Of a stretch of 64,000 nucleotides of DNA, positions 62,380-64,000 are shown one piece after another (the first letter of the stretch is position 1; each line of letters opens with the position of its first letter). The position numbers and the translations under genes were made by a program. Where the stretch lies: positions 372,001 to 436,000 of the forward strand of contig NZ_QFRJ01000001.1 in the NCBI RefSeq assembly GCF_003143775.1, written 5' to 3'. Below the pieces are notes generated by a model. It was given only the letters and a program-made list of their open reading frames with translations. It had not been told where the DNA came from and did no database searches. Source of the stretch: Brumimicrobium oceani. Its GTDB lineage: Bacteria; Bacteroidota; Bacteroidia; Flavobacteriales_D; Crocinitomicaceae.

Positions 62380-63516
62380 GTGAGCAGTCATATATCCCTT
62401 TCGAAATTAAGCTTGATTAATTTTAAAAATTATAAACAAGCCGATGTATCGCTTTCGCCCGATATCAATTGCTTTATTGGTCCTAATGGAGCCGGGAAAA
62501 CGAATATTTTAGATGCAATTTACTACTTAAGTATGTGTAAGTCATACTTAAACCCTGTCGACAGCCAAAATATTCTATTTGGAGAGTCATTTTTCGTGAT
62601 TCAAAGTATTTGGAATAAAGATGAGGATCAAGAATCTGTTTATTGCGGTGTAAAGAAAGGCCAAAAGAAGGTTTTTAAGAAAAATAAGGTGACTTATGAA
62701 AAATTAGCCGACCATATTGGACTTTTCCCTGCGGTGATGATTTCTCCTTATGATAGAAACTTAATTCTAGAAGGAAGTGAAGTAAGAAGAAAGTGGATGG
62801 ATGGAATAATTGCCCAATTTGATAGAGATTTTCTTCAAGACTTAATGAAGTATGGAAAGGTCCTGAGTCAAAGAAATGCTTTGCTAAAAAATATGTCCAG
62901 TTATGGTTTTTTTGATCAAGAAAGCATTAGTGTCTGGGATGAACAATTAATCGCTTGTGGTAAAAATATTCATAAAGTCAGAAAAAGAGTAGTTGAAGAG
63001 TTTATTCCAATTTTTCAAAAATACTATCAATGGCTTTCTGATAATAAAGAAGAAGTGAGTCTGGAGTACCGTTCTCAGCTATTTGATCAATCTTTTGAGG
63101 AATTGTTGGAAGGAGCAAAGCGCAATGACCAAAGAAAGCAATATACGACGGTGGGAACACATAAGGACGATTTTGGTTTCACTATTAAAGGACATCCTAT
63201 TAAAAAATTTGGTTCTCAAGGTCAGCAAAAGTCGTATTTAATTGCCCTTAGGTTGGCGCAGTACGAGTGGTTATTGTCTCGCCTAAATAGAAAGCCTGTA
63301 CTGCTTTTAGATGATATTTTTGATAAACTAGACAACGGTCGGGTGGAAAGATTAATGCAAATGGTAAGTGATCAGGATTTTGGACAAGTTTTGATTACAG
63401 ATACCGATAAACAAAGAATTGCAACTATCTTTGAAAATAATCAAATAGAGTATAAAGCTTTTCATATTGAGGAGAATTCTATAGTTGAAACGGAGACGAA
63501 AATTGCAAGTGTATGA
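62380..63516 (+). CDS. recF: DNA replication and repair protein RecF
   Basis: 378 residues starting at GTG 62380. Walker A GPNGAGKTN is at 34-42, the signature region is FGSQGQQKSYLIALRLAQ, and Walker B LLLDDIFDKLD. It binds ssDNA/dsDNA junctions and helps RecR/RecO load RecA at gaps. Here it is 16 kb from dnaA, not in the dnaA-dnaN-recF cluster found in many bacteria. The next gene (DciA-like) overlaps its stop by four bases. Confidence 0.96.
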   Translation: MSSHISLSKLSLINFKNYKQADVSLSPDINCFIGPNGAGKTNILDAIYYLSMCKSYLNPVDSQNILFGESFFVIQSIWNKDEDQESVYCGVKKGQKKVFKKNKVTYEKLADHIGLFPAVMISPYDRNLILEGSEVRRKWMDGIIAQFDRDFLQDLMKYGKVLSQRNALLKNMSSYGFFDQESISVWDEQLIACGKNIHKVRKRVVEEFIPIFQKYYQWLSDNKEEVSLEYRSQLFDQSFEELLEGAKRNDQRKQYTTVGTHKDDFGFTIKGHPIKKFGSQGQQKSYLIALRLAQYEWLLSRLNRKPVLLLDDIFDKLDNGRVERLMQMVSDQDFGQVLITDTDKQRIATIFENNQIEYKAFHIEENSIVETETKIASV

Positions 63517-63815
63517 GCGATAGAGAGCGAAATCAGAAAGACCAAGGAATAGATAAAATCATTGATAGGATGATGAAGGCTTGGGGATTGGAAGGTAAAA
63601 TGAAGGAAATGGATATCATTAATGCTTGGCCAGAGATGATGGGAAAAGGGATAGCCAATAGAACCGAAAAGATTTACATTAGAAACAAAGTATTACACAT
63701 TAAATTAAATTCATCGGTAATGCGGGATGAACTCCATTACGGGAGGAGTGTAATTATTCAAAGAGTAAATGAGTTTGCTGGATCTGAAGTGGTTAATGAT
63801 ATTTGGTTCGAGTAA
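63513..63815 (+). CDS. DUF721/DciA-like protein
   Basis: 100 residues of the DUF721 family, whose members include DciA, a replicative-helicase loader. IDKIIDRMMKAWGLEGKMKEM, IINAWPEMMGKGIANRTEKIYI and VLHIKLNSSVMRDELHYG follow the family pattern. Coupled to recF by a 4-base overlap, a frequent arrangement in Bacteroidetes, linking repair and helicase loading genetically. Helicase-loading function is inferred from the family. Confidence 0.88.
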   Translation: MSDRERNQKDQGIDKIIDRMMKAWGLEGKMKEMDIINAWPEMMGKGIANRTEKIYIRNKVLHIKLNSSVMRDELHYGRSVIIQRVNEFAGSEVVNDIWFE

Positions 63816-63864
63816 TACTTGAGCCCAAAAAACACTTCTTAATCTTCTAATAAACAATCAATAA

Positions 63865-64000
63865 ATGCGTTCCAAAATCAATTTGAAGTCTGAGTTGATC
63901 AAATCTGCACTGGTACTTTCTTCTGGAACAGTATTGGCGCAAGGAATTAGCTATTTACTCACTCCATTTATAACCCGACTATATTCTCCTGAAGATTTTG
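63865..64000 (+). CDS. polysaccharide flippase (MOP superfamily), N-terminal fragment
   Basis: Only the first 45 codons are in the window. ELIKSALVLSSGTVLAQGIS and LLTPFITRLYSPEDF resemble the first helix of Wzx/MATE-type lipopolysaccharide flippases. It starts 49 bases after the DciA-like gene and may be co-transcribed or begin a polysaccharide cluster to the right. The rest of the protein is outside the window. Confidence 0.7.
   Translation, partial: MRSKINLKSELIKSALVLSSGTVLAQGISYLLTPFITRLYSPEDF

Noticed and set aside
1-64000. tRNA, rRNA, CRISPR arrays and prophage genes
   Set aside because: None could be recognised by reading both strands; a tRNA or CRISPR scanner would be needed for a definitive negative.

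Overview
The window is AT-rich chromosomal DNA from a member of the Bacteroidetes, most likely order Flavobacteriales (a Crocinitomicaceae-like lineage is possible but not shown). The evidence is the TAnnTTTG promoter motif upstream of many genes, a very large cargo protein with a type IX secretion C-terminal domain, DUF2452 and PorV-like proteins, flavobacterial-type lipoprotein signals, and dispersed intergenic repeats. No rRNA, tRNA or CRISPR was seen.

Layout. 1-6.6 kb: a truncated leucyl aminopeptidase; a KilA-N gene broken by a ~165 bp foldback element; an M42 aminopeptidase; a rhodanese-popT-aroE operon; an AlbA_2-type protein. 6.7-14.3 kb: a surface-polymer decoration island. On the plus strand lie three tightly coupled genes that match, in type and order, the Campylobacter capsular phosphoramidate pathway (glutamine kinase, gamma-glutamyl-CDP-amidate hydrolase, phosphoglutamine cytidylyltransferase), followed by a flavin reductase. 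Converging on them are flippase, SGNH and LicD-family genes. 14.3-23 kb: a GNAT acetyltransferase and a PBP1C/alpha-2-macroglobulin pair for envelope repair and defence. 23-28.3 kb: a GxxExxY gene enclosed by inverted repeats, csaA, an unknown gene translationally coupled to an unusual formyltransferase, release factor 3 and an L,D-transpeptidase-like protein. 28.3-36 kb: cold-shock protein, repeat-rich intergenic DNA, an orphan LuxR-type response regulator, mpl, truA and two outer-membrane beta-barrel genes. 36-43 kb: a 2148-residue T9SS-secreted VCBS/ASPIC protein, then a second copy of the intergenic repeat. 43-52 kb: DUF2452, fabI, dnaA, and a thioesterase / arginase-fold / patatin / SUI1 operon. 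52-59.6 kb: coiled-coil lipoprotein, M61 peptidase, a BNR-repeat protein, and an operon of cysteine desulfurase with an AlgI/AlgJ-type O-acetylation pair. 59.7-64 kb: the TPR-ribH-glmM operon, then recF-dciA and the start of a flippase gene.

The strongest items for a second look are the phosphoramidate gene set (6.8-10.5 kb), the foldback MITE in the KilA-N gene (1963-2128), the inverted-repeat-bounded GxxExxY gene (23.1-23.9 kb), the paired intergenic repeats at 29.5 and 42.8 kb, three genes whose promoter octamer ends exactly four bases before the start codon, and the formyltransferase pair with a substituted catalytic motif. All calls come from reading the sequence; no database search was made.
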